A DNA stretch of 34,613 nucleotides, taken from contig JAJRYD010000017.1 of assembly GCA_024275955.1 (NCBI GenBank), forward strand, positions 1-34,613, in the 5' to 3' direction. The position numbers and the translations under genes were made by a program. Origin of the DNA: Nitrospirota bacterium. GTDB taxonomy: Bacteria > Nitrospinota_A > UBA7883 > JACRGQ01. A model generated the notes under the pieces. It ran no database searches, was not told the origin of the DNA, and worked only from the letters and a program-made list of their open reading frames with translations. Positions 25,072 through 34,305 of this stretch are shown here, in pieces; the first letter of the stretch is position 1; the number at the start of each line of letters is the position of its first letter.

Positions 25072-26088
25072 CTAGATTCGATTATTCTCCTTCAGACCAA
25101 TCTCGATATGATTGCTTTTTGTGTCGTGATCCTTCGGTATGCAATCCCACTTGTCAGTTCTAAGTTCTTGCTTTAGCTCATCATGCAATGCATAAAGATA
25201 GAATCCATCGCATTCTATTTTTGTTTTATCAGCTACAGATATAGTACATTTGAAGCCTTCTCCATACGTGACCAAGGTTGTACAGGTGTTGTGAGTTAGC
25301 TCAAAGTTGCCTGATGGAGCTACTTTCTCTAGTAGTGAAAAATCGACCATAGGCCAGTATTCGTTCGGATGTTTTGAGGCTTTTAATACAAAGAAAATCC
25401 ACGGCGATAGCAAATCTGAAATCCGTTTAATTACTTCATTTGGGAGGTTGTTGTTTTTGTATACAGTGCTTTCTAGTAAAAATAGAAAACACTTAGTAGC
25501 TGATTTAGCGACAGTAAATTTTACTTTTTCATGGGCGTAGAGTTGTGGTAAATATTTTATCGGGTGTTCTTCTAGTTTCATTCCAGAAGGGGATTCAGAG
25601 CTTAGGTAGGACTTTACTTCAGCTAAGTTAAGAATCTCTAGACGTAATAACTCATCTATGCAGTGAACTATAGTAGCAACCCATGCTGAAGTAGCTCCCC
25701 TTTCAGGTGCGTGAAAAAGGGCAGACTTGATTGTCATGTTGCCCCACACTTTACGAATTTCTCCTGCTATCCACAATAATTCGCCCCGAGTTCTAATTCC
25801 GTAGTGTTTAAGGTATGAAACTTTGTCTTCTTGCTCTTGAAGGTTGGAGTCAATTTTCCATGTTGCCCATATCTTTTCCTTGGTGCTTTTCCCAAGAAGC
25901 CAATCTTTGTTAACTTGCAAGATATTTTCAAATAAGCAGGCAACATCTTCTGTTAGAGCCCTTTTTCCGCCTTCAATACGAGATAATTGGGCATCCGAAA
26001 TTCCTAGTAGACCGCTTAGATCTCTTAGGGGGAGGGCAAGTTTTTCCCTAATATACTTAACCCTTTCGCTTGCGTTCTTTAATTCCAT
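25072..26088 (-). CDS. XRE-family regulator with large unknown C-terminal domain
   Basis: A 338-residue protein with an N-terminal helix-turn-helix (about residues 8-62, DLSGLLGISDAQLSRIEGG) and a roughly 270-residue C-terminal region that I do not recognise, possibly a ligand or protein-binding domain. It is transcribed divergently from the AlpA/relaxase operon across palindromes at 26130-26206, which makes it a good candidate controller of transfer. It may have been longer, see the in-frame extension past its TAG. Confidence 0.72.
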   Translation of the reverse strand: MELKNASERVKYIREKLALPLRDLSGLLGISDAQLSRIEGGKRALTEDVACLFENILQVNKDWLLGKSTKEKIWATWKIDSNLQEQEDKVSYLKHYGIRTRGELLWIAGEIRKVWGNMTIKSALFHAPERGATSAWVATIVHCIDELLRLEILNLAEVKSYLSSESPSGMKLEEHPIKYLPQLYAHEKVKFTVAKSATKCFLFLLESTVYKNNNLPNEVIKRISDLLSPWIFFVLKASKHPNEYWPMVDFSLLEKVAPSGNFELTHNTCTTLVTYGEGFKCTISVADKTKIECDGFYLYALHDELKQELRTDKWDCIPKDHDTKSNHIEIGLKENNRI

Positions 26089-26129
26089 CTATTCCAAACC
26101 GGCTAAAAATAAAAGCACTCTTTACCAGA

Positions 26130-26168
26130 GTCAGCATTCATGCTACCATTGGTAGCATGAATGCTGAC
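26130..26168. promoter_or_regulatory. Perfect 39-bp palindrome, likely double operator
   Basis: The 19-bp arm GTCAGCATTCATGCTACCA is followed by one base and its exact reverse complement. Each arm is itself a hyphenated palindrome (AGCAT-N2-ATGCT), giving two adjacent dimer sites. It lies 41 bp upstream of the XRE gene start and 77 bp before alpA. A transcription terminator is less likely because no T-run follows. Confidence 0.75.
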
Positions 26169-26179
26169 AACGTGTCTAT

Positions 26180-26206
26180 TGTACCAAAAACTAGGAGCTT
26201 GGTACA
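26180..26206. promoter_or_regulatory. Second inverted repeat near the alpA-like start
   Basis: TGTACCAA (26180-26187) and TTGGTACA (26199-26206) are perfect arms around an 11-bp spacer. It lies between the 39-bp palindrome and the alpA-like gene and may be bound by a different regulator. Confidence 0.55.
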
Positions 26207-26245
26207 CCAAAAGTAGGAATCAAATAAATTTTTTGAGGAGGAAAT

Positions 26246-26455
26246 ATGGAGATAGTTAGACCGAATCAGGACATTCAAATAGTCCGGCCAAGCCAGGTGT
26301 GCAAAATGCTTCAGATATCAAGAGCTACGCTCTGGAGGCGAACAAAAACAGAAAATTTTCCAAAATCCATAAGCCTTGGGGGTGGGACTGCTGTCGGGTA
26401 CATCAAATCGGAGGTAGAGCAATGGATTTTGTCGCAACGAAAGAAGGCTACTTGA
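26246..26455 (+). CDS. AlpA-family excisionase/regulator
   Basis: A 69-residue MerR-like helix-turn-helix protein (VCKMLQISRATLWRRTKTENFPKSISLGG), typical of AlpA/Xis proteins that activate integrase or excision in phages and ICEs. A strong GAGGAGG ribosome site precedes the ATG. It starts the transfer operon, 13 bp before the relaxase. Confidence 0.85.
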   Translation: MEIVRPNQDIQIVRPSQVCKMLQISRATLWRRTKTENFPKSISLGGGTAVGYIKSEVEQWILSQRKKAT

Positions 26456-26468
26456 GAGGGGTGGCAGG

Positions 26469-29191
26469 ATGCTTTCGGTAACAACAATCTCGGTAGGTCA
26501 GGCTGGGTCATATTATCAGAAGGACTCTTACTATGTCGCTGAAGGGGGAAAAGGGCAGTGGGCAGGTAGAGGAGCCAAGCTTTTAGGTTTGAGTGGTGAG
26601 GTTAGGCAGGAGGAATACCAAAATCTTATAGAAGGTAGATCACCTTGTGGCAAGGTTCAGCTCGTTGGCGATTCGAACAATGGCAAAGAGCTTAAGGCTG
26701 GAATAGACCTTACTTTTTCTGCTCCGAAGTCGGTAAGCATTCTGGCTGAGTATAATCCGAGAATTTTTGAGGCTCACCGTAAAGCCGTAGGTACAGCCTT
26801 AGAGGTTGCTGAGAGGTATGCCGCAGGACGGCTTTATAACAGTGATACGGGTAAGGTAGAGAGATTCAAAACGGGCAACATAGTAGCGACGAAGTTCGAG
26901 CACCGCACCAGCCGAGAATTAGACCCACAACTGCATACGCATTCCTTTATTGCAAATATCACTCGACTTCCCAACGGTGAGTTCAGGGCTTTAGATAGGG
27001 GCGATTTTTTTAAGCAGAAGTTATACCTTGGTCAAGTCTACCGCTCAGCAATGGCATCAGAGCTTCAAAAGCTTGGTTACGCCGTCACGCATGATGAAAA
27101 AGGGCTGTTCGAGATTGCCGGTGTAGATAAAGAGCTTATTAAAGAATTTTCCAGCCGGTCTGCACAGATAGAAACTAAAAAAGTCGAGCTTAGGAAAAGT
27201 TTCCAAATGCGAGTGAATCCAAGCTGTCTGAGCTTGCCTGTCTTGATAGCAGGGTAGCTAAAAAGGATGTTGACCTATCTGCTATCCGTAAAAACTGGCA
27301 AGAGCGAATAAGAAAGCTTGGGTATAGCAAAGAGCAGATTCTAAAGTCTGTAAAAGAAGAATTTACAAAATCACAAACTGCCGATAACCGGCTGTCGGCA
27401 GATGAATATTTGAAACTAGCGGCCAATGCCATTCATGACAATGAATCTACCTTTAGCCGTGAGTCAGTGATAAAAGATGCTCTAAAGCTGTCAGTGGGCA
27501 AATATACCAATGCCGACATCGAAGCTTCTTTTGATTCCCTTTTGAATAAAGAGTTTCTTCAGGTTGGGAAACAGTATGCAACGGCTGAGATGGTACGGAT
27601 TGAACATGAAATCCTTTCCGAGGTTCTTGAAGGGCAGAATACGAAAAACTCGGTATCGAGTGCCGCGAAAATTGAGAAGAAGCTTTGCAAGCATCTACAC
27701 CTAACCACCGGACAACGGCAGGCAGTTGAGCTTATAGCGACAACGAAAGATCAGGTTATAGGAATACAGGGGGACGCAGGAACGGGAAAGACGACAGTCT
27801 TGAAAACTGCGAAAGAGGTAATCGAAAAAGAGGGGTACAGGCTTCGTGGTCTTGCGTTTACGGGGAAGGCGGCCAATGAGATAGAACAGGCAAGCGGTAT
27901 TAAATCGAGCACGCTTCATAGCTTTTTGGGAACGCTTGAAAATGAAGAAAAGGCTACGGCAGAGATTGGCAAAAACGAAATATGGGTTGTGGACGAAGCC
28001 AGCCTAGTAGGTTCCCGTCAGCTTAAAAGTTTGATAGATGCTTCGGGGAAGTATGACGCACGTCTTGTCCTAATCGGCGACACAAAACAGCTTGCGGCGG
28101 TTAATGCCGGAAAGATATTTAAGGAACTCCAAGAGCACGGCATGGCTACTGTTCGTATGACTGAAACGCTTCGGCAGACCGATGAAACCTATAAATCGAT
28201 AGTCTCTGCTATTTCCGAACACCGATTGGAAGATGCCTTTGACCTTATTCGAGAAAACGGGAAGATTGAGATAGCTGAAAAAGGCGACTTGAGCAATAAG
28301 GTTTGTGCAGATTATTTAAAGTCCAATATCGAAAAAACGATAATCGTTACCGATACAAACCGCAACCGGCAGGAATTGAATTCCCAAATTCGAGAGCAGC
28401 TAAAAGCCGAAGGGAAGCTTACTGGTGAAGCGGTTTTTAATACCCTTGAACCCAAAAACATCACCGGCATAAATCGTAATTTTGCAAATTCCTACGAAGA
28501 AGGAAACCGGCTTGTATTTACCAAAGCGGGGGCTGGCAGTAGGGCTGGGACAATCGCAAAAGTCGTTTCTGTAGATACCCATAATCACACATTGAACTAT
28601 GAAATTAAAAAGAAAGATGGCAGTTCCGAAATACGAGAACTAAACCTGAAAGAGCATGGCGATAAGGTCTCAGTTTTTAAAGAATATGAAACCGAGTTTG
28701 CAGAAGGGGATAAAGTTCTTTTTGCCAAAAACGACAAGATGTTTGATGTCCAGAATGGATCAACCGGAACGGTTAAAAAGATTAACGGTGACCAGCTTTC
28801 CGTAAAAATGCAAAATGGAGACAGCAAGAAATTCTCCATAGACCAATATCGCTACCTTTCCCACGGCTACGCCATAACTGATTACAAAAGCCAAGGGCAA
28901 ACCGCAGATAAGGTTTTGGTGCATGCCACCACCTCCGATATGGAGAAAACCTTTAATAGCTTTTACGTCTCCTCTACTAGAGGGAGAAATGATTTCAAGA
29001 TATATACCGACAACGATTCGAAGCTTATGGAGCAAGTGAAGCTGGAACAGGAAAAAACCAGCACCATCACTAAAAAGAGCGCAGAGCAGGCGATGAATCA
29101 CACTTCGGATAAATCAGAAATCAGCAACTCCAACGAAGTGTCAGAAGGGAAAGGAATAAGCAAAACAGCAGAAATAGAAATAATCATTTAG
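26469..29191 (+). pseudogene. MobF (TrwC/TraI) relaxase-helicase with a frameshift
   Basis: The relaxase nicks oriT and unwinds the transferred strand. The N-terminal part has Tyr pairs Y15/Y16 and Y21/Y22 near the start, a GxGQWAGRGA stretch, DLTFSAPKSVS and the metal-binding H145 with H156/H158 (DPQLHTH). The C-terminal RecD-like helicase has Walker A (GDAGTGKTT, bases 27770-27796), Walker B (VVDEAS), and later motifs in HGYAITDYKSQGQT and VSSTRGRND. At about 27194-27200 the frame changes by -1 in an AGGAAAAG run: frame 1 ends at 27257, while frame 2 (…EKFPNASES…) continues to 29191. Restored, it would be about 907 residues. It may be a real mutation or a sequence error. Confidence 0.85.
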
Positions 29192-29216
29192 TTCATTTTT
29201 AGAAAAGGAGATTTTT

Positions 29217-29399
29217 ATGGCAAGGAAAACGGAAACGATTGAGGACTTAACTGAGAAGATTGCCAACTTGGAAAAGCGCAAAAAGGCGATGGAACAAAAA
29301 CGGATTTTAACGCTTGGTAGAATTACAGAAAAGCACCTCAAAGGCGGTTTTTCAGACATCCAGGCCTTTATTGCAGAACTGCAAGAGGTGAAGCAATGA
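29217..29399 (+). CDS. Small TraD-like conjugal accessory protein
   Basis: A 60-residue Lys/Glu-rich helical protein with a short coiled coil (about 10-30, LTEKIANLEKRKKAMEQK). It resembles the small TraD-type conjugal accessory proteins. AAAAGGAG precedes the ATG. It follows the relaxase and precedes the putative oriT. Confidence 0.55.
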   Translation: MARKTETIEDLTEKIANLEKRKKAMEQKRILTLGRITEKHLKGGFSDIQAFIAELQEVKQ

Positions 29400-29468
29400 G
29401 CCTTGCATTGCTTAAATTTCGGGGGACTCGTTTTACTACCACACCCACGCAACTGATGCTGATGTTTT

Positions 29469-29592
29469 TGTCTTACGCCTTAAAGGGTAATCGCCTAAAA
29501 AATAAAGGTGTAGTGCGTAAGACAGTCTGTAATACGGTTGCGTGCGGTGTGGCGGGTAAGGGTCTGATTTTTAATTCAGAAATATGTCTTAC
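29469..29592 (+). other. Putative oriT with F-like nic core
   Basis: An inverted repeat TGTCTTACGC (29469-29478) / GCGTAAGACA (29515-29524), a small AGAC-A-GTCT repeat (29520-29528) and a third TGTCTTAC (29585-29592) surround GCGTGCGGTGTGGCG at 29540-29554. This closely resembles the F plasmid nic core GCGTGGGGTGT/GGTGC. It lies between transfer accessory genes, the usual place of an oriT. Position of the nick is inferred. Confidence 0.5.
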
Positions 29593-29611
29593 AGCGAGAG
29601 AGGCGTTTTAA

Positions 29612-29950
29612 ATGTCTGAGAGACGGGTTCTAAACTTTCGAGTGTCGGAAGAGCTGGCAAAGGAAATAGAGCAAAAGGCCAAGACTATGGGGCTAACGGT
29701 TTCTGGATATATGCGCTTCCTTGCAAAGAATGAAATGGTCATTTTGCGGGAAATTGAATTGTTGAAAATCCAAATTGCCAGACTTCAAAACACTATTTTG
29801 GACACAAACAAAATGGCATTCCGTGCGTACAGGTACGGTTGGTTTTGTGCCTTTGCTTTGCGTGAGTCGCAGATTAAACAGGTCGAACTAAAAGTGGAGA
29901 AAGAGCTAAGAGAATATGAGGAATCGATTAAAGAAGGAAATTTAAAATGA
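29612..29950 (+). CDS. Ribbon-helix-helix MobC-like relaxosome protein
   Basis: A 112-residue protein. The N-terminal RHH fold (RVLNFRVSEELAKEIEQKA, then LTVSGYMRF) is followed by a helical charged tail. MobC/TraY-like RHH proteins bind oriT and help the relaxase. Its start follows the oriT-like stretch, and its stop overlaps the coupling protein start by 4 nt (ATGA). Confidence 0.7.
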   Translation: MSERRVLNFRVSEELAKEIEQKAKTMGLTVSGYMRFLAKNEMVILREIELLKIQIARLQNTILDTNKMAFRAYRYGWFCAFALRESQIKQVELKVEKELREYEESIKEGNLK

Positions 29951-31800
29951 AAACGAAAGAGTCAAGCAATTCAGCAAGTGGATTCGAGATATGGAAAAAT
30001 CAGTTAAAGATGAGTATCGCAATGCATCGAGTTATCTTTTTGATCTGTCTAGCGGTTTGGTCGTCAAGTACCGTGATATGGGTGTTTAAAGCGAATGATC
30101 CCGGAGAGTTTTCACTTATCTGGCGTTACCTCTGGGCAGAGGAGTTTGGGGAAAAGACTCCTAACGGGAAGTGGCCAGAGTTTGTTTATGAAGGGCGTGT
30201 TTACCAATTCAGTAATCAGGAGCTATTGGCAAGTCCAAAGATCAAAGAAAGGGTTGATACGATTTTGGAGAAGTGGAAAGCAGATGTAACTTTTAAAGCG
30301 ACAATCGCTTTTGGGCTATCAGTAATTTTGTACATCATCATTTATAAGTTTTTCAGACGTTATACAAAAAAGAGAATGGCCCCGCGTCATATAAGAGGAA
30401 CCCGCCTTATTACAGAGAGAGAATTGATAAAGGCGGCCAAAAGCAATGGAGGTGGTAGTAGATTCAGTATCGGCAATCTGCCGATCCCTGTAGATATAGA
30501 ATGCAAGAGTTTCTTCTTTGTAGGAAGCTCCGGTAGTGGAAAAACTCAGGCGATTCTCCCGATGATTTCCAAGGTACAGGAGAGTAATCAAAAAGGGATT
30601 GTTTATGATATTAAGGGCGACTTCACATCTTCGATGCATAGGGAGGGGAAAGATTTTATCTGGAATCCTCTCGATGCGAGGTCTTTAAAATGGACAATTT
30701 TTAATGACATAAAGAGCATTCAGGATGCTTATAAAATTGCCTTTTCCCTTCTTCCCAGTACAGGCGGAATGGATGCAACCGCACATTTCCGAAATGCGGC
30801 AAGGGATCTTTTTATCGCATGCCTTCTGCACTGCTACCAGACCGGCAAGCGGACAAATAGAGATCTCTGGCAACTGCTTTCATCTTCGATTCCTGAGTTG
30901 GCAAAGTTACTTAAAGGTTCTGTGCTGACCGAAAAAGGTGCAACTCACATTCAGGATTCAAAGCAGTACGCCCAAAGCGTTGTCGGTTCCATGATGCCTT
31001 TGGTGAGCGTTATTGAATATATGCCGGATGGTGATTTCTCTGTTGATAGTTGGGTCAAAGATACTGAGAACCCCAATATCATATTTATAGGAAACCGCCC
31101 GGATATGGAAGATTTTCTTAGACCGGCGATGAGTCTGTTTGTCGATTTTATAGGGACACGGGTTCTTTCAATGCAGGATGATATAAAGCGCAGGATTTAC
31201 TTTTTCATGGATGAGTTTCCATCTTTAGGTAATTTGGGAAGTTTGCCAAAACTTCTTTCTATGGGGAGGAGCAAAGGATTTTCTGGGATTCTTGCGGCTC
31301 AAAGCAATTCACAGATTATAGAGAAGTATGGAGAGAATGTTGCGGCAGAGATTATTAATGGTTGCGCTACATATGCAATTTATAATCTTCGAGATCCTAA
31401 GTCGGCAAAATATTTTGCGGATGCAATAGGGCAACGAGAGGTGGAGCATCCGACTGAATCCACCACATACACTGCTGGTGATGGTGCTAGAGACGGCGGC
31501 GGCATTAATCAGGGTAGGGTAAAGGAGCATGCCGTTATGGCAGAGGAGCTTCAAGCATTACCGGAACTGACCTTTATTCTAAAATTGGCCAATTGTCCGA
31601 ACCCAGCAAAACTAGAAATCTCTTTTCGAGAATTCCCTAAAATAGTTTCTTCTTATATAGAGAGGGAGGGAATGGATATCGAAAGCCTGCTTAAGGCGGC
31701 AATGGAGGCTAAAGTGAATAAGCCGACAAACGATAGCAAAGAACCCCCTAAAGACGATTTACAAATTGATGGTGAACTGGAGGAATGGCTTGATGGGTAA
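29947..31800 (+). CDS. Type IV coupling protein (TrwB/TraD/VirD4 type)
   Basis: A 617-residue conjugation ATPase. Two N-terminal membrane helices (about 27-47 and 114-136) precede the soluble ATPase. Walker A is GSSGSGKT (193-200), Walker B is IYFFMDEF (D422, E423), and a LLSMGRSKG/AAQSNSQI segment follows, as in TrwB/TraD. It brings the relaxosome to a type IV secretion system. Its presence with a relaxase, but without VirB/Tra channel genes, is the hallmark of an IME or an incomplete ICE. Confidence 0.92.
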   Translation: MKTKESSNSASGFEIWKNQLKMSIAMHRVIFLICLAVWSSSTVIWVFKANDPGEFSLIWRYLWAEEFGEKTPNGKWPEFVYEGRVYQFSNQELLASPKIKERVDTILEKWKADVTFKATIAFGLSVILYIIIYKFFRRYTKKRMAPRHIRGTRLITERELIKAAKSNGGGSRFSIGNLPIPVDIECKSFFFVGSSGSGKTQAILPMISKVQESNQKGIVYDIKGDFTSSMHREGKDFIWNPLDARSLKWTIFNDIKSIQDAYKIAFSLLPSTGGMDATAHFRNAARDLFIACLLHCYQTGKRTNRDLWQLLSSSIPELAKLLKGSVLTEKGATHIQDSKQYAQSVVGSMMPLVSVIEYMPDGDFSVDSWVKDTENPNIIFIGNRPDMEDFLRPAMSLFVDFIGTRVLSMQDDIKRRIYFFMDEFPSLGNLGSLPKLLSMGRSKGFSGILAAQSNSQIIEKYGENVAAEIINGCATYAIYNLRDPKSAKYFADAIGQREVEHPTESTTYTAGDGARDGGGINQGRVKEHAVMAEELQALPELTFILKLANCPNPAKLEISFREFPKIVSSYIEREGMDIESLLKAAMEAKVNKPTNDSKEPPKDDLQIDGELEEWLDG

Positions 31801-31831
31801 GGATTAATAGGTAGAATTCATTGAGATCTTG

Positions 31832-31882
31832 ATGATCTTTTTGATTATTCTTTCAGCGATTTTACCGAGAATAGAAAAATAA
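31832..31882 (+). CDS. Possible 16-residue hydrophobic peptide
   Basis: MIFLIILSAILPRIEK reads from an ATG at 31832, in the gap after the coupling protein. No ribosome site is seen. It may be chance. Confidence 0.15.
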   Translation: MIFLIILSAILPRIEK

Positions 31883-31904
31883 ACTAATTTAAAGGAGGTA
31901 GAAG

Positions 31905-32183
31905 ATGAGTAAAGGTAGCGATGTGACACCATTACGGTTAGGAGGCTTTGATGATTGTATTGTTGGGGTAGGCTCTAGATGTGGGCAAGCCATGGTTATA
32001 TATGACGCAGAAAAAATCCTTGATAAATTGTCGCAAGAGATGAGCAGAGAGGAAGCCCTTGACCATTACTATTCCAAGATTGAGGGAGATTGGCAAGGCG
32101 AAGGTACGCCCGTGTTCATGCAACTCGCCACCTATGAAGATATAGTGGAAAGATCGGGGAAGTTTGATGGAATATCTAATTAA
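31905..32183 (+). CDS. Conserved-looking small hypothetical protein
   Basis: A 92-residue protein with an AAAGGAGG ribosome site. It resembles a common family of phage and plasmid-borne small proteins with a DDCIVGV...RCGQ start and a GEGTP segment, seen here as GGFDDCIVGVGSRCGQ and WQGEGTPVF. Its function is unknown. Confidence 0.65.
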   Translation: MSKGSDVTPLRLGGFDDCIVGVGSRCGQAMVIYDAEKILDKLSQEMSREEALDHYYSKIEGDWQGEGTPVFMQLATYEDIVERSGKFDGISN

Positions 32184-32271
32184 TTTTTCTGGAAACCTCG
32201 GGCGGATTATTGTGCGAGAGCGTGCTATGCACTATTTTTTGGTTTGCAATAACCTCGCTAAGTACGTTCAC

Positions 32272-33861
32272 CTATGATTCTTTTAGCGTAGCCACATAGT
32301 AGCTTAAGATTTTTTGCAGCTCCTTGTAACGGCCTTGTATGGCCAGTTGATTAAAGGTATTGACTACAGTAAGTTCAAGAATTCCTGGGCCGCCATAGAA
32401 TAGAAGATGTTGACGTTCATATTCTTTTGCCCACCACAGCACACATGGCGTATTCATTGGCATGTAAATTTTCAACTTGGACTCTCTAATTAACCTATCT
32501 AGAGTCTGCGACACTGATTTATGAATTGTGATGTCTACTATCTGCTCTCCATTAAGATGAACTATTCCGCTGGGCGATATTTCCAGTTTTCCTATCTTGT
32601 TACTGAATGATTTTCTGTACGAGAAGTGATCTGACCCTAACTCATTGACCAGATACTTGAAGTAGGCACTTCTTTCGAATTCATCCTCTTTGCCTGCCCA
32701 GAGACCATCTAAGGTCTTGAGTCTTCTCTTGCAACCATCAAATCTTGAGATTTTGTCGCATTCCTTATACCACTTCTTTGCTTCTAGTAGATTGGCCTTG
32801 ACTAACCCCTCGCCGTGAAAGTATATATTCCCCAGTATGAAAACCGCATCGACATGATTACCAAAAGCGGCTGCTTTCTTTAACCACTTGACCGCTTCAA
32901 TGTAATTTTTTTTGTAGGGTTTTGTGCCAGAGTAAAATATTTCCCCAATCTCTGCGTATGGATGAGAATACTCATTCCTGCCACCAAGTTCGGCCCATTC
33001 CCCTGCTTTCTGCACGCTCTTCTCGTAACCTTCCCATCCGAACAGATGGGCTCTAACTAAATATATGATAGCGTCATAGTTGCCGCTGTTTGCCGATTTT
33101 GTGATCCATTTAATTGACTCAGGAATGTTTTTTTTAACGCCACGCCCGTTCCTGTAGGCACCATGTATCCTGTTGTAAGCACGGGTTAATCCTTTATCTG
33201 CAGCTTTTTTGTAATATTCTAATGCTTTTAGATGGTCTACTTTTACTCCCACCCCATCTGCGTAGCAGTCGCCCAGATTAAAAAGTGCATATTGGCTCCC
33301 ATTATCGGCCGCTTTCGTATAGTATTCGACTGCCCGTTTCTCATCTTTTTCAACACCATTTCCGGATATATAAATACGACCAAGTTCGTTTGCTGCGTGG
33401 CTGTATCCTAAGTCACTTGATTTTTGGAAATGCGTAATAGCGTCTTTGACAGAAACTTCCTCGCCCAACAAACCCTTTTGGAAAACTTTGCCCAAATTAA
33501 AGTGTGCCTCTGCATTTTCTTTGTTTGCAGCTTCTCGTATTAGCTCCAATGCTTTGGCTTTATCTACCTTCGTGCCAACGCCATTCCAATAGCAAAACCC
33601 CAGTCGAAGTATTGCTTCAGGGGCACCAGTGGCTACGGCTTTCTTAAACCATCGAAAAGACTTATGATTATTTTGGGTGCCGCCAACTTTTCCCCAATAG
33701 TAAGCTTTCCCCAACTCTATCTGGGCTTGGACATCGCCCGATTTCGCTTTCGCCGCTAACTGCTCGTAGCCGTAATAGTTCTCGCTTTTTCCAGCTTCGG
33801 TCAATGTCGATATTGAAATGGTAAAAACAAACGCCGCCAAACAAATAATAAGAGCCCTCAT
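32272..33861 (-). CDS. Secreted Sel1-repeat protein
   Basis: A 529-residue protein with a signal peptide (about 1-23, ending near TEA). It has about nine Sel1-like repeats (residues ~30-385), 36-residue helical units with ALFNLG...YADGVGV-type cores, and a roughly 130-residue C-terminal region that I do not recognise. Sel1 proteins scaffold protein complexes in the periplasm or outside. GGGAGG lies 5 nt upstream of the ATG. It appears to be cargo, convergent with the 92-aa gene. Confidence 0.85.
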   Translation of the reverse strand: MRALIICLAAFVFTISISTLTEAGKSENYYGYEQLAAKAKSGDVQAQIELGKAYYWGKVGGTQNNHKSFRWFKKAVATGAPEAILRLGFCYWNGVGTKVDKAKALELIREAANKENAEAHFNLGKVFQKGLLGEEVSVKDAITHFQKSSDLGYSHAANELGRIYISGNGVEKDEKRAVEYYTKAADNGSQYALFNLGDCYADGVGVKVDHLKALEYYKKAADKGLTRAYNRIHGAYRNGRGVKKNIPESIKWITKSANSGNYDAIIYLVRAHLFGWEGYEKSVQKAGEWAELGGRNEYSHPYAEIGEIFYSGTKPYKKNYIEAVKWLKKAAAFGNHVDAVFILGNIYFHGEGLVKANLLEAKKWYKECDKISRFDGCKRRLKTLDGLWAGKEDEFERSAYFKYLVNELGSDHFSYRKSFSNKIGKLEISPSGIVHLNGEQIVDITIHKSVSQTLDRLIRESKLKIYMPMNTPCVLWWAKEYERQHLLFYGGPGILELTVVNTFNQLAIQGRYKELQKILSYYVATLKES

Positions 33862-33997
33862 AAAAACCTCCCTCTAATTTTTAATATCTTTTAATCTTGG
33901 CGGTACATTTTTGCTCTGCCCTCGACACCCTCCAGATGCTTGCTTTTATACGTTTTTTGTGGGGACTGGTAATAACTATACTAGGAATACTTATAAA

Positions 33998-34032
33998 ATG
34001 CTAATCGTAGTATGTAGAATTATAGTTAGCAT
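33998..34032. promoter_or_regulatory. Inverted repeat upstream of the XRE regulator
   Basis: ATGCTAA (33998-34004) and TTAGCAT (34026-34032) are perfect arms around 21 bp, with several TAGTAT/ACTATA-type short repeats nearby. It is a plausible operator for the small XRE gene 40 bp away, which recalls the autoregulated C-boxes of restriction-modification controllers. Confidence 0.35.
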
Positions 34033-34071
34033 ATTTCTACACTTTTCATAGTTATCCCACAAATATGGAAG

Positions 34072-34293
34072 ATGCTAGTGAAAAGTAAAATATTGATCTA
34101 TTTCGGGAAAAGGGTTCGAGAGTTGCGAAAAGCCCGTGGCTTATCTCAGGAAGAACTAGCGGAAAAGGCTAGTGTTCACAGAACATATATCGGGATGATT
34201 GAGCGAGCCGAAAAAAACATTACCCTGCTGAATATCGAAAAGCTCAGCAAGGCCTTAAAAGTAAAGGTCGGGGATATTTTCTCTAGTTACTAA
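34072..34293 (+). CDS. Small XRE regulator, R-M controller-like
   Basis: A 73-residue single-domain helix-turn-helix protein. The pattern FGKRVRELRKARGLSQEELAEK followed by HRTYIGMIERAEKNITLLNIEKLSKAL is typical of small controllers found with DNA methyltransferases or restriction enzymes. The ATG at 34072 and an in-frame GTG at 34078 (preceded at 6 nt by GGAAG) both are possible. No restriction gene follows before the right repeat. Confidence 0.75.
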   Translation: MLVKSKILIYFGKRVRELRKARGLSQEELAEKASVHRTYIGMIERAEKNITLLNIEKLSKALKVKVGDIFSSY

Positions 34294-34305
34294 TAATCTT
34301 AAATC

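Noticed and set aside
26130-26168. 39-bp palindrome as a transcription terminator
   Set aside because: No T-run follows on either strand, and it lies between two divergent start sites.
29396-29611. 71-codon open frame between TraD-like and MobC-like genes
   Set aside because: Its composition is not protein-like, and the DNA is better explained as an oriT with inverted repeats. The overlapping start and the adjacent stop do leave a small chance of a real gene.
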